Assembly: GCA_963169345.1 (NCBI GenBank)
Contig: CAUJCT010000026.1
Location: forward strand, 1-64,000
Origin: Bacteroidota bacterium
GTDB taxonomy: Bacteria; Bacteroidota; Bacteroidia; NS11-12g; UBA955
DNA length: 64,000 bases
Direction: 5' to 3'
In this document: piece after piece, positions 7,470-16,349 of the stretch
How the letters are laid out: the number at the start of each line of letters is the position of its first letter
How positions within the stretch are numbered: the first letter of the stretch is position 1
The notes under the pieces: generated by a model
Database searches by the model: none
What the model was told of the DNA's origin: nothing
What the model saw: the letters and a program-made list of their open reading frames with translations, nothing else
Position numbers and translations under genes: made by a program

Positions 7470-8837
7470 TCAACTATCTAACTCTGTAGCGATGTTATGT
7501 GGACCTACCAGCATCGAGAATCCGGCCATTTTTTCTACCATATCCAGCAGAGATGAACGATTCTTTATCTTATAGGCCAGTATATATAAAAGTGCTTCAG
7601 CACTTAACATGGTCATTTTTTTGATATCAGTATGCCATTGAATGTAGGAAACATGGTCCTGATATTGGTTTTCAAATTGTTTACATACCACGAAATACCC
7701 AACTTTCTTATACCCTTCACGTCGCAATGCCTGACATTGACTGTTGATGTACTCTTTTACAATTCTTTTGTCAATGGCAAAATAGTCATTACTGTCTGCA
7801 AATGCATCTACCAGAAAGGCTATATTTTCCTCGCGAAATCTTATCAGTGCACAAGGATTGACAAAACCTGAATTGTTCAGTATCTGTACATCGAAATCCA
7901 TCTGTCTGAATGACTCAGCAACCATTGTGCTAAAATCAGGTTCAACATTATCTGTACCATCTGCCTGCCTTTGGTCTTCTTCTAAAAGCCGACTCAATCT
8001 CGGAATAATATATTCTCTGATGTTGATGGTTTCAGATTCAGGTCTTTCAATCCGGTTTTCTAAAGCAACTTGTTTAGCCTCTTCTACAACCTTAGCTTTT
8101 GGTGGTGGAATCTCGTTGCTTTTTGGAGCGACATACGGCTGAACCACAACTTTATGCTTATAGTTCCAAAATGCATGCTCAACATCCCAGAAATTAATGA
8201 TACGTGTAGAGACTTCTTCTATGGTATCTTTAATTTCATTGTAAACCCTGTAGTAGACCTCATAAGTTTCCTTCTGCGTCTTTTGGTCTTCCCAAACGCC
8301 TAACTCTTTAAAAGAACTTAACAAGGTGTTGTACAATATTGGCCATTTCTGATGATTGTACATCTGCCAGAAATAGGACAGGAAATAGCCAACAGCTCCA
8401 GGGTAAGGTGCATTGTGTTTGTCTTTGGCTTTAGAATAGATGCTTAGAGTGAACTTTTCTAAAGTATCAATTTTAGATAAGGCATCTCTGAGATTTTTAG
8501 GCTCAGTGATTAACTCTCTTAGCATTTGACTCAACTTCTCTATATTACCTTCATTGGTTTTTATCAGTAAGTTGAAGTACATCTGTCCCATACGGGCGGT
8601 GAATCCCCAAAGGTTATTGTGTTTGTTGTAGCTGTCTAAAGCGTTCTTAAATTCAAGAACATTAAAGTCACCTTTGAGAAAATTATGCATGATTATTTTC
8701 ACGACTTCGATAGCATGCAGACGACTGTCATCAATATTATTGATGGCATTGCCTTCTTCATCTTTCTCAGTCCTGATGGTTGAAACATGATGGTTCCAAA
8801 CCTCAATGATCTGCTTTTTTAATTTCTCATTAAACAT
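7470..8837 (-). CDS. Two-domain protein with a probable degenerate FokI-like nuclease fold
   Basis: There is no signal peptide. Residues 1-230 are helical and include AVGYFLSYFWQMYNHQKWPI (148-167), a motif style I associate with N-terminal domains of McrB-like and related defence proteins. A Pro/Lys linker (233-255) follows. Residues 290-455 resemble the FokI cleavage fold in order and spacing: MVAESFRQMDFDVQIL, NPCALIRF (327-334), FLVDAFAD (341-348), FAIDKRIVKEYI, VGYFVVCKQF, then MLSAEALLYIL. FokI has PD...DTK; here the first Asp position is Cys329, Asp344 is kept and the Lys position is Phe346, so catalysis should be lost. The assignment is by pattern only. It stands alone, with its own terminator. 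Confidence 0.6.
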   Translation of the reverse strand: MFNEKLKKQIIEVWNHHVSTIRTEKDEEGNAINNIDDSRLHAIEVVKIIMHNFLKGDFNVLEFKNALDSYNKHNNLWGFTARMGQMYFNLLIKTNEGNIEKLSQMLRELITEPKNLRDALSKIDTLEKFTLSIYSKAKDKHNAPYPGAVGYFLSYFWQMYNHQKWPILYNTLLSSFKELGVWEDQKTQKETYEVYYRVYNEIKDTIEEVSTRIINFWDVEHAFWNYKHKVVVQPYVAPKSNEIPPPKAKVVEEAKQVALENRIERPESETINIREYIIPRLSRLLEEDQRQADGTDNVEPDFSTMVAESFRQMDFDVQILNNSGFVNPCALIRFREENIAFLVDAFADSNDYFAIDKRIVKEYINSQCQALRREGYKKVGYFVVCKQFENQYQDHVSYIQWHTDIKKMTMLSAEALLYILAYKIKNRSSLLDMVEKMAGFSMLVGPHNIATELDS

Positions 8838-8882
8838 CGTTTAGCCTGCGTACCGGACAATTATGTTTGAACAAACCTCTTC

Positions 8883-8999
8883 CTAAGCGTGAGCCAGGAA
8901 ATGAACGATAATGAAGTTGATCTTGCGTGCCAGACTGTTGTTTCTACCTCTTGTCTGTACTTTGCCCTGGTAAGAAGGTGTTTTGAATTGTGATTTCAT
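8883..8999 (-). CDS. Candidate 38-residue basic small protein
   Basis: An ATG-started frame encodes MKSQFKTPSYQGKVQTRGRN, continuing with NSLARKINFIIVHFLAHA and ending in TAG. It is basic at the N-terminus with a short hydrophobic C-terminal segment. It lies 45 bp upstream of the nuclease-like gene on the same strand and could be co-transcribed. The only support is that the composition looks more protein-like than its AT-rich surroundings. I recognise no family. Confidence 0.3.
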   Translation of the reverse strand: MKSQFKTPSYQGKVQTRGRNNSLARKINFIIVHFLAHA

Positions 9000-9488
9000 A
9001 ATAGTGCGTATTTGTGTTAACTCTCATCTTTTTGTGTTCGAATCAAACGAATGCTTCAGTTTTAGCTCCTTTCATTCATTTAATCCGCTTGCAAAGATGA
9101 GAAATTTTTTAAGTATTTAATACTAACTCGCTGAAATTTTTTGGAAAAAAAAGTCATTTCTTAATCAAATTTTATCTAATACCTTGATTTTTAAAATGTT
9201 TACAAACTGTTAATAAGTCAAATCTTAAACAAATCACCTCTCAAATTCAGTTAATTGCAAGTTTTTTTACTTAAATATGACATTTAACAAGTCCATTACT
9301 GAATAAAATAAATACGCTAATGACTCTAGTTGTCAATTTAGTGGACGGTTTTATATTAGTCAAGTGAGTTGTGCTTTAATTTATTCTTTATCGAATAAAA
9401 CTCCATTCAAGCTTTTAATGAAGAAATAGGCCGAAATCGTGAATTATATTAAGCATCCTGTGCTTAATCCAATAGTTCAATCCCCTGT
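9000..9488. other. Gene-free AT-rich stretch with one inverted repeat
   Basis: No coding frame is supported. A perfect inverted repeat, ATTAAGCA-TCCTG-TGCTTAAT, lies at 9448-9468, 20 nt downstream of the DUF58 stop. No T run follows it on the minus strand, so if it ends the operon it does so without a classical intrinsic terminator. Confidence 0.45.
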
Positions 9489-10820
9489 TTATATCATGCC
9501 TCTGGCTTTCATTTCCAGATATTTATTAATCGTATTGAGCGTCAAGTCCTCTGGCTTAGTCAGCAGACTTTGAATTCCCAACTTATTTAACTCCTGTGCA
9601 ATTTGCTGCTTGTCTATAATCGTTTGCTCAGCGATAATATTGGTATATACGCCTCTTAAATCCTTTGCAGTTTCCTTGCTCATATCAACCAATTCACTGT
9701 TTTCGAAAAAGACCACTATCAATAAATGCGACTGATTGATACGACGCAAAATTGGCAAAACGCGCTTCAAACCATACATGCTTTCAAAATTGGTATAAAG
9801 AAATAACAGACTTCTGGTTTTTATCATATTTCTGATACCATAATAAAGCAATTCATAATTGGCCTCCAACGACCGCTCCTTCTGTGCATACAACGCTTCT
9901 AAAACCGATTGCAATTGCCCGTGACGTCTGTCTGCTCTTATCACCGAACCCAGCTTATCTGAAAAAGTAATTAATCCGGCGTAATCCTGCTTTTTCAAAG
10001 CTACATTAGTCAAAGTTAAAGTAGAGTTAATAGCATAATCCATCAGACTCATCCCTTTAAATGGCATCATCATAATCCGGCTCTTATCTATGATGTTATA
10101 GACAGGTTGTGACTTCTCTTCTTCAAACTGATTGACCATCATAGACTGGCGTTTGCCTGTTGCTTTCCAATTGATATGTCTGATATCATCACCCTGAACA
10201 TACGATTTGATTTGCTCAAACTCATAGCTCATGCCCAAACGCCGCATCTTTTTTATACCGTGAAATCGTGCGATGCTTGAGATGGTATACAGCTCAAACT
10301 GCTTCATACTTATAATGCTGGGGTATACTTTTACTTTTTGCTGAACATCAAGTCTCATGCGTCTTTGAGCCAAGCCCATGATACCATTGATGAAAATAAT
10401 TAACTGACCGAACTCATATTCCCCGCGGCTGACAGGTCTTATCTGGTATTTTAATAGGGTGGTTTTGTAAGGTCCTATTTTAATGCCCATTTTAAAATCC
10501 CTTATTTGCAGTTGTTCAGGCAACTCATCAATAACGCTAATTACCAGATTCCGACCTGAAAAATTGCGCAATTCTATTTCTACCTTATTTTCGTCACCAA
10601 GAGATAATACATCACTTAATATTCTCTTGGCTTTAACCGGGAATTTTAAGGAAAATAACAGCACTAAATCAGAAATACTCAATACCAATACCACACCGAG
10701 CAACAGCAAACAGGGGAAATATAGCATTGGCACAAAAAATGAAACTGCAAATGAAACTATCAATGCACCTAAGGCCAGATAAAACCTTGAACTCAGAAAT
10801 ATATCCGAGAGTGTCTTCAT
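9489..10820 (-). CDS. DUF58 domain protein (VWA-like), MoxR-associated
   Basis: Two hydrophobic segments (about 12-35 and 36-57) anchor a long cytoplasmic part. The DUF58 signature GDDIRHINWKATGKR lies at 210-224, followed by an integrin/von Willebrand factor A-like half (YNIIDKSRIM, YAGLITFSDKLG). In the phylum DUF58 proteins are encoded next to MoxR ATPases and are thought to act with them in chaperone-like or metal-insertion processes on membrane partners. It is the last gene of the run, 4 nt after the MoxR stop. Family assignment is firm; the substrate is unknown. Confidence 0.9.
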   Translation of the reverse strand: MKTLSDIFLSSRFYLALGALIVSFAVSFFVPMLYFPCLLLLGVVLVLSISDLVLLFSLKFPVKAKRILSDVLSLGDENKVEIELRNFSGRNLVISVIDELPEQLQIRDFKMGIKIGPYKTTLLKYQIRPVSRGEYEFGQLIIFINGIMGLAQRRMRLDVQQKVKVYPSIISMKQFELYTISSIARFHGIKKMRRLGMSYEFEQIKSYVQGDDIRHINWKATGKRQSMMVNQFEEEKSQPVYNIIDKSRIMMMPFKGMSLMDYAINSTLTLTNVALKKQDYAGLITFSDKLGSVIRADRRHGQLQSVLEALYAQKERSLEANYELLYYGIRNMIKTRSLLFLYTNFESMYGLKRVLPILRRINQSHLLIVVFFENSELVDMSKETAKDLRGVYTNIIAEQTIIDKQQIAQELNKLGIQSLLTKPEDLTLNTINKYLEMKARGMI

Positions 10821-10824
10821 TTAT

Positions 10825-11826
10825 TTATCGCGGAATTTCTATTTTAGAAAATATATCATTTAAAACATCTTGCAATTCATACCCTTCCATTTCTTTGTCA
10901 GGAGCAAGAATAACCCGGTGATTCAATACTGGAAAAGCTACAAATCTGATATCATCAGGTGTAACAAAGTCTCTGCCCTGCATGGCGGCTAATGCTTTGG
11001 AAGTTTTCACTATGGCCAATGAGGCGCGTGGAGATGCTCCTAAAAACAAATCACTGGTATGTCTGGTATGATCGATGATATTGGCAATATAACCCAGCAA
11101 TTCATCTTTAATTCTTACTTTCTGCACCAAACGCTTGCATTCATATATCTCCGCAATTGACATGACTGTCGTAACATCGTTTATTATATCCTGACTAAAA
11201 TCTGATTCGAATCTTTGCAAAATTCTGAGCTCTTCTTCAACGCTTGGATATTTCATTTTTATTCTGAACAAAAAACGATCCTGTTGAGCTTCCGGTAATT
11301 TATAAGTTCCCTCCTGCTCAATTGGATTTTGGGTTGCCATTACCATAAAAGGCGAAGGTAAACTGTGCGTATACCCGTCGATGGTTACCTGTTGCTCTTC
11401 CATTACTTCAAATAATGCAGCTTGCGTTTTTGCAGGTGATCTGTTGATTTCATCTATTAACACAAAATTGGCAAACACTGGTCCGTGTCTGAATTCAAAC
11501 TCACTTGTCTTCATATTGAAGATATTGGTTCCGGTAACGTCAGCTGGCATCAAATCAGGCGTAAACTGAATTCGTTTAAAATCCAGATTCATGGTTTTTG
11601 CAAGCAAGTTAACAGTTAAGGTCTTTGCTATACCAGGCACACCTTCTATTAATACGTGCCCCCCGGCAAACATGCCTGCCAAAAGCAGATTAATCATTTC
11701 ATCCTGTCCGACAATAACCTTTTGAATTTCTTTTCGGACACGCTCTACACCTGAACGAATTGGCTCCAGATTGAGTACTTCTCTATCCGGATTTGTATTT
11801 TGTTGATCTGTTGTTTGATCTTCCAT
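10825..11826 (-). CDS. MoxR-family AAA+ ATPase
   Basis: A 333-residue AAA+ ATPase of usual MoxR length. Walker A is EGVPGIAKT (61-69), Walker B FVLIDEINR (121-129), and sensor-1 lies in VMATQNPIEQEGTYKLPEAQ, the diagnostic MoxR stretch; SPRASLAIVKTSKA lies in the C-terminal lid. It is cytoplasmic. MoxR proteins are proposed to remodel partner proteins, and here the partners are probably the VWA-like DUF58 product and the membrane proteins encoded upstream. It lies 13 nt after the DUF4350 gene, translationally close to both neighbours. Confidence 0.93.
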   Translation of the reverse strand: MEDQTTDQQNTNPDREVLNLEPIRSGVERVRKEIQKVIVGQDEMINLLLAGMFAGGHVLIEGVPGIAKTLTVNLLAKTMNLDFKRIQFTPDLMPADVTGTNIFNMKTSEFEFRHGPVFANFVLIDEINRSPAKTQAALFEVMEEQQVTIDGYTHSLPSPFMVMATQNPIEQEGTYKLPEAQQDRFLFRIKMKYPSVEEELRILQRFESDFSQDIINDVTTVMSIAEIYECKRLVQKVRIKDELLGYIANIIDHTRHTSDLFLGASPRASLAIVKTSKALAAMQGRDFVTPDDIRFVAFPVLNHRVILAPDKEMEGYELQDVLNDIFSKIEIPR

Positions 11827-11839
11827 AATTTACTATTGT

Positions 11840-13102
11840 CTATTTGTTTTTATTATAAAGTTTATAAAACTGATTAATCCTGTTGTAAAAGTCCATCAGT
11901 GTATTGGCATCTATATCATCCGATGTCACAATTCTATGACTGTAATACTCAAATATTTCATGAACTATGCTCTCTGGTACATTGGCTCGTATACTAATAT
12001 GCTGGATTGTTTTGCTGTTGACTTCTTGTGTAGATACTGATAATTTCGACTTTAGAAAGAACTGGAAAAGATGCATTTTAAGTACTGCCATTTCCTTGTG
12101 ATTCGACTGATTATAAAACAAGCCGCTCATTGTCTCCACGAAAGCTTTTGTCGTGTTGCGTTTACGCTCCAATACCGGTATAATTCGCTGCACTCGTTTG
12201 GCTTTAAACAGTAAAAATAACAGGGCTGTGCCTAATAACAGGTACCAGGCCATTCTCAATTCCTTATGTGCCAAAATATAAGATAAAGGTGAAGGTGAAT
12301 TTCTTTGCATTCTTTCAGCATCATCTTTTGGCTGATTCGAGAAATTATCAATAATCAGTCTGTCCATTTTAAGTCCGTTCATCATCTCATTGGCGTAATC
12401 CAAATAAGGCCTGGAGCTTAAAATGTAATTGCTAAATAATATTGGACTTGTATTGATTCTTATTGAGCCCTGACCAAATGTAAAATAAGCCTGATTGACT
12501 TTTCCATCCAAAGTACTCATGGGCGCAAAAGAGGTAATAAAATCAGGATAATCTTTGTATTCACTATCAGCAAAAAAATTCCAGTCTACAGAAGATATAT
12601 CCGTATTACTGTATCCTTTAAATCGAAGTTTTTGAGTACCGAATTTACTGTGAACATTTGAGCTTTTAAGTTCTACTTCCTCTGCAACAATTCTGTTGAG
12701 TTTTAAAGGCTGGCCATACACGGTCAAAGCCTGCAACAGGGTATCAGGTAAACTTTCGGTAATAATCATAGCGTGATTCCCGCGTTTGACAAATTGTAAT
12801 AAAGTGTTTAATTCTTCCTTGTTCAGGTAATAGGATTCGCCAATAAAAAGATATGTTACCTGATTGCTCTCCTCATCTCCCAGAGTATATCTCATCTCAT
12901 CCGCCAAAACAGTAACGTTCCTTGATTCCTGTTTAATAAGTTTCAAAAATAATCCAATGTCATAAGGTTCTTTCTCAGAATTGTTGAGAGTCTTATGCCA
13001 TTTGTAAACTGTCTTTGTTTCCTTATTGCTATAATACAGATAACCAATTAAGACTGCAATTAACAGAATGACCAATAGTATGATAATATTTTCTCTACGC
13101 AC
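11840..13102 (-). CDS. DUF4350 (GldG-like) membrane protein
   Basis: An N-terminal membrane segment (about 6-24) precedes an extracytoplasmic domain of about 240 residues resembling the DUF4350/GldG fold (VTYLFIGESYYLNKEELNTL, then FVKRGNHAMIITESLP). A second membrane segment (about 287-303, AWYLLLGTALLFLLF) and a cytoplasmic tail of about 115 helical residues follow. The start overlaps the end of the DUF4129 gene by 8 nt. It belongs to the SpoIIM-DUF4129-DUF4350-MoxR-DUF58 set found across Bacteroidota; the function is unproven. Confidence 0.8.
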   Translation of the reverse strand: MRRENIIILLVILLIAVLIGYLYYSNKETKTVYKWHKTLNNSEKEPYDIGLFLKLIKQESRNVTVLADEMRYTLGDEESNQVTYLFIGESYYLNKEELNTLLQFVKRGNHAMIITESLPDTLLQALTVYGQPLKLNRIVAEEVELKSSNVHSKFGTQKLRFKGYSNTDISSVDWNFFADSEYKDYPDFITSFAPMSTLDGKVNQAYFTFGQGSIRINTSPILFSNYILSSRPYLDYANEMMNGLKMDRLIIDNFSNQPKDDAERMQRNSPSPLSYILAHKELRMAWYLLLGTALLFLLFKAKRVQRIIPVLERKRNTTKAFVETMSGLFYNQSNHKEMAVLKMHLFQFFLKSKLSVSTQEVNSKTIQHISIRANVPESIVHEIFEYYSHRIVTSDDIDANTLMDFYNRINQFYKLYNKNK

Positions 13103-13895
13103 GCTTGACCTCCCTCTCTATACTATCAAATAATTTTAAAAACGAATCCATTTGCTGAGCATCCGGTACGATGTCGCCATACCAGATTTCATCAAAAGCT
13201 AATGTCAATTGTCCGAAAGCTGAATAAACCGGCTTGTTAGCCAATTGCATCAAATAGTCAAAGTTTGTTTTTTCCTTTCTGTATACTATCCAGTTTTTCT
13301 CTACAAAACGTTTAAGTGTATCCAGATACAATAGTCTGAATGCAACTCTATAATCTCCCTTGTCGTAAGCATTCTGAAAGGACTTGCGAATATTACTTTG
13401 AATCAATGCAGATTCATCCGGATTTTCATCTCCAAACAATATCTCTTCATTCAATTCATTTTTAACATTCCGGGTTTTCATCCAGGGTAAAAGAAAAAAA
13501 ATGACCGAGAGAATAACAGCTATTGCCAAAGTATACCATAACCAACTTAAATTACCAGCACTAAAAGATATAGAGCTGGTTCTGCGTTCTCTGCGCGTCT
13601 TTTTATCTTTTTTTATTAAAGAGTCCTTCTTATTATTTGATTCCTTGAAATCTACTTTGCTAAAAACCCTCTTCCAGTTTCTCTCATCTATTGAAGGATT
13701 TAGACCCTGACTGTTAAAAATCTCTTTCGTAGAATCAGAAAACGCTTCGAAACTTGAATTGTTAATATCTCCATTGCTGTACTGCTCCTGAGAATACACT
13801 TGTTGATCTGAGGTGTCTAAATCCATGTACTGGCTGTGCAAGGACTCTATTAACAACATCGATATGATCAGAAATTTACTCCGTTTCAATGCCAT
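13095..13895 (-). CDS. DUF4129 domain membrane protein
   Basis: I take the ATG at 13895 (MALKRSKFLIISMLLIESLHS), which gives a signal peptide and a shorter overlap (20 nt) with the upstream gene; a longer frame begins at 13916. A low-complexity polar region with a basic cluster (KKDKKTRRERR) leads to one transmembrane segment (LSWLWYTLAIAVILSVIFFLL). The cytoplasmic DUF4129 domain follows, with DYRVAFRLLYLDTLKRF and ending FDEIWYGD-type residues. The domain is typical of MoxR/transglutaminase-type operons. It overlaps DUF4350 downstream by 8 nt. Confidence 0.75.
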   Translation of the reverse strand: MALKRSKFLIISMLLIESLHSQYMDLDTSDQQVYSQEQYSNGDINNSSFEAFSDSTKEIFNSQGLNPSIDERNWKRVFSKVDFKESNNKKDSLIKKDKKTRRERRTSSISFSAGNLSWLWYTLAIAVILSVIFFLLPWMKTRNVKNELNEEILFGDENPDESALIQSNIRKSFQNAYDKGDYRVAFRLLYLDTLKRFVEKNWIVYRKEKTNFDYLMQLANKPVYSAFGQLTLAFDEIWYGDIVPDAQQMDSFLKLFDSIEREVKRA

Positions 13896-15759
13896 AAGCC
13901 CTCCTGGTTCTGCCAATCTCTTCTATATTTCTTTTCAAACCTTCTGCATCCGAAATTTCCTTAAGTGTAAATGTTAAAAACGCACTTTGCATAACAATAA
14001 ACAAGACAACAAGTGCATTCATAAATGTCATAATAAAAAAGACAAACATGTTGACCATTATATTGAAGGACGTCTCAGGTAAATCGAAGTTCATTTCCAA
14101 TAATTGTCTTAAGGTGATATAAAAAGGCGTCATAAAGAAGAAGACAAGTATAATCACCATTAATAACAATGAAACTGATATCCCTAACAGTCTAAAACTG
14201 CCACTGCTGATGTATTTAAATACTCTTCCTGAACTATATGATTTTCCGAGACCAAAGACTCTTTCGGTTGCAAATACCGCTAAAGGAGCCAATAGTAATA
14301 AATAGAAAATCCATAAACTTATATTGAGCAAATATAGAATATTCAAAAAAAGTGATACACCAGTACCATAACCCAAAATCTTAAGAAACTGAACATTTTT
14401 TCTGATGATTTTCTTATTAAATAACCACAAACCTAAACTGAGCAGAAAACCCAGCCAAAGCGTACTGATGACGCATATTTCAGGTAAACTCCAACTGTTA
14501 AGCACTATACCCATTCCATTGAATAAATCTTTGAAAACATGGTTACTTCCATTGAATAACTTTGTGATGAAATCTTCAATGGTCATTTGACTTGAGGCTA
14601 TGGTTTTTATCATTCTTTCTTTATGAAGAAAGTAGATAATTGCGGTATAAGCAGCTGCGCTAATCAATGCAGTCCGAATCAAGAATGGAAAGGTTAATCC
14701 GAAAAGCTGAACAGATTTTAGAAACACCGAACCTCCGGAATAAATCGAATCTGGTTTAAATTCAATAGCACTTTCGGCAGACAATTCCGGCATGCCTAAA
14801 TCCACATCTTTTGTTTTTCTGAATTTCCATAAAGGATATACAGCAAAATAAAACAACATCAAACCAAGTGAAAGCAATATAAAAACAGCTCTCATTATGT
14901 TGGACATTTCGGTATGCCGGGTCAGATAAGATTCAATGAATGCCGCTAAGATGATAAAAGGGACTGTGGACATAAACAGCATTGCACCTCTTTTGCCCCA
15001 GATACTAAATGCTTTGGTTCTGCTCAATGTTCCGGGATAAATAAGACCTCTGCCCAACAACATACCTGCAACTGTCTCTATCACCATTGTCAGTATTTCT
15101 ATTGTTCCGTGCATCCATACTGTGAGGTTAAACTCAGTACTTAAATCGCGCGAATAGAAAAAATACATGAAAGTACCCAGCATAATGCCATTATATATCA
15201 TAATAGCCAACGACCCATACGATGCCAGTAATCCAAATAAAAAGAGAATAAGACCTACCTTTAGATTATTAAGTGCTATGCCAACAAACATCGAAGTTGA
15301 ATCACTGTCCTTGTAAACACCAAAGGGATCGCCTTTTCGTATATTTTCCTTGGTCATTTCAACATAATCATCCGATAAAACTGAAGAAGCAAAACCGGGG
15401 TCTTTAGCAGTAGAAAATGCCCCGATGGCGACTGTCAGCAACAGTAGCAGGAAGGCCAGCAACAGTTCTTTACGGGCATGATAAAGTATTCTTGGAATAT
15501 CCTCTGAATAAAACTGAGATAGTGACTTAAAGAAATTGCGTTTGTTTTTGTAAATGTTGTTGTAAATCTGCTGTGCAAGTCCATTCAGATAGATTCTAAC
15601 AGAGCGGTTTTTATAAAATGTGCGCGAATAGGACAAATCATCTGTTATCTGAACCATTCTGGCTCTCAATAACTGAGGATCATTCTTATTGGCTTTTAAA
15701 TCAGCCTCAAATTCTTCCCATTTCTCTTTGTTCTGTTCAACAAATTTGCTTTCGCGCAT
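13876..15759 (-). CDS. SpoIIM-family membrane protein fused to a second multi-spanning domain
   Basis: Residues 1 to about 330 match the stage II sporulation protein M (SpoIIM/DUF95) family: a soluble helical N-terminus, then membrane helices with NLKVGLILFLFGLLASYGS and the WMHGTIEILTMVIETVAGMLLG motif (HGxxE). A linker (about 331-355) leads to a second block of about 270 residues with six or so further transmembrane segments and a cytoplasmic tail ending RTRRAYGIETE. The usual SpoIIM protein is about 320 residues, so this looks like a fusion of two neighbouring genes. No sporulation is implied; in Bacteroidota it belongs to the MoxR operon. Confidence 0.75.
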   Translation of the reverse strand: MRESKFVEQNKEKWEEFEADLKANKNDPQLLRARMVQITDDLSYSRTFYKNRSVRIYLNGLAQQIYNNIYKNKRNFFKSLSQFYSEDIPRILYHARKELLLAFLLLLLTVAIGAFSTAKDPGFASSVLSDDYVEMTKENIRKGDPFGVYKDSDSTSMFVGIALNNLKVGLILFLFGLLASYGSLAIMIYNGIMLGTFMYFFYSRDLSTEFNLTVWMHGTIEILTMVIETVAGMLLGRGLIYPGTLSRTKAFSIWGKRGAMLFMSTVPFIILAAFIESYLTRHTEMSNIMRAVFILLSLGLMLFYFAVYPLWKFRKTKDVDLGMPELSAESAIEFKPDSIYSGGSVFLKSVQLFGLTFPFLIRTALISAAAYTAIIYFLHKERMIKTIASSQMTIEDFITKLFNGSNHVFKDLFNGMGIVLNSWSLPEICVISTLWLGFLLSLGLWLFNKKIIRKNVQFLKILGYGTGVSLFLNILYLLNISLWIFYLLLLAPLAVFATERVFGLGKSYSSGRVFKYISSGSFRLLGISVSLLLMVIILVFFFMTPFYITLRQLLEMNFDLPETSFNIMVNMFVFFIMTFMNALVVLFIVMQSAFLTFTLKEISDAEGLKRNIEEIGRTRRAYGIETE

Positions 15760-15823
15760 GTTTTCTGTAGCAATGATAATTAAAATCTCTTAAATTTTCA
15801 TTGCCATTATGGCGAGAATTTAA

Positions 15824-16213
15824 CTATTCAGGATTAAGGCCCATAGCTTTACTAAAATCGTGGTACTCGCCACTTAACTTATGCATAAAGGTCGTCGCAA
15901 GTAATAGCACTCTTTGCTTAGCTGTTTCTGCTTTTGGACCTGAAAAAAGCTCATCTGTTGTAGCTTTAAAATATTTTAACCATTGTTCGAAATGCTCCTT
16001 TTCTAAACTTAAATGAATGTGTTTTTCAAATACATTGGTTTTGTAACCCTCTTTATCCAGAAGCACAAACGACCAGAAATGCACCAGTTTGGGGAAATGT
16101 TCTTCCAAATCCAGATTTTCAAACTTTGGAGCAGTTACCGGATCTTTAAGCAATTTTCCATAAAATGCACGCATCCAAGTATCGATGTCCTGCTCGTTTT
16201 CTATATCTTTCAT
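15824..16213 (-). CDS. Group III truncated haemoglobin
   Basis: A 129-residue protein with group III features: MRAFYGKLLKDPVTAPKF near the N-terminus, HFPKLVHFWSFVLL in the B/C region, and KEHFEQWLKYF containing the proximal His (about His74). It should bind haem in the cytoplasm and may handle oxygen, nitric oxide or peroxide. It is the first gene of the run leading into the SpoIIM-MoxR operon, with a 64-nt gap to the next gene, so co-transcription is possible but unproven. A promoter box lies 4 nt before its ATG. Confidence 0.88.
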   Translation of the reverse strand: MKDIENEQDIDTWMRAFYGKLLKDPVTAPKFENLDLEEHFPKLVHFWSFVLLDKEGYKTNVFEKHIHLSLEKEHFEQWLKYFKATTDELFSGPKAETAKQRVLLLATTFMHKLSGEYHDFSKAMGLNPE

Positions 16214-16217
16214 GTCG

Positions 16218-16225
16218 CGAATTTA
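16218..16225 (-). promoter_or_regulatory. Promoter -7 element TAAATTCG, leaderless spacing
   Basis: TAnnTTCG on the minus strand, with only 4 nt between it and the ATG of the truncated haemoglobin gene, predicting a leaderless transcript. Confidence 0.5.
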
Positions 16226-16336
16226 AACAATTGAAATCGTGTAATTTCTAATTTAAATCATAACATCATAATGCGAATCCGCAAAAAATGATGCAAAATT
16301 CAAACACTAACTCAAGTTCAAATGTTTTGTATTGCA

Positions 16337-16344
16337 TATCTTTG
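16337..16344 (+). promoter_or_regulatory. Promoter -7 element TATCTTTG
   Basis: TAnnTTTG ending 5 nt before the ATG at 16350 of the subtilase gene. A TTG start read through this box would add six residues and spoil the signal peptide, so the ATG is preferred. Confidence 0.55.
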
Positions 16345-16349
16345 TATTT

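Noticed and set aside
9448..9468. Hairpin after DUF58 as an intrinsic terminator
   Set aside because: No T run follows on the transcribed strand, so it is listed only as an inverted repeat.
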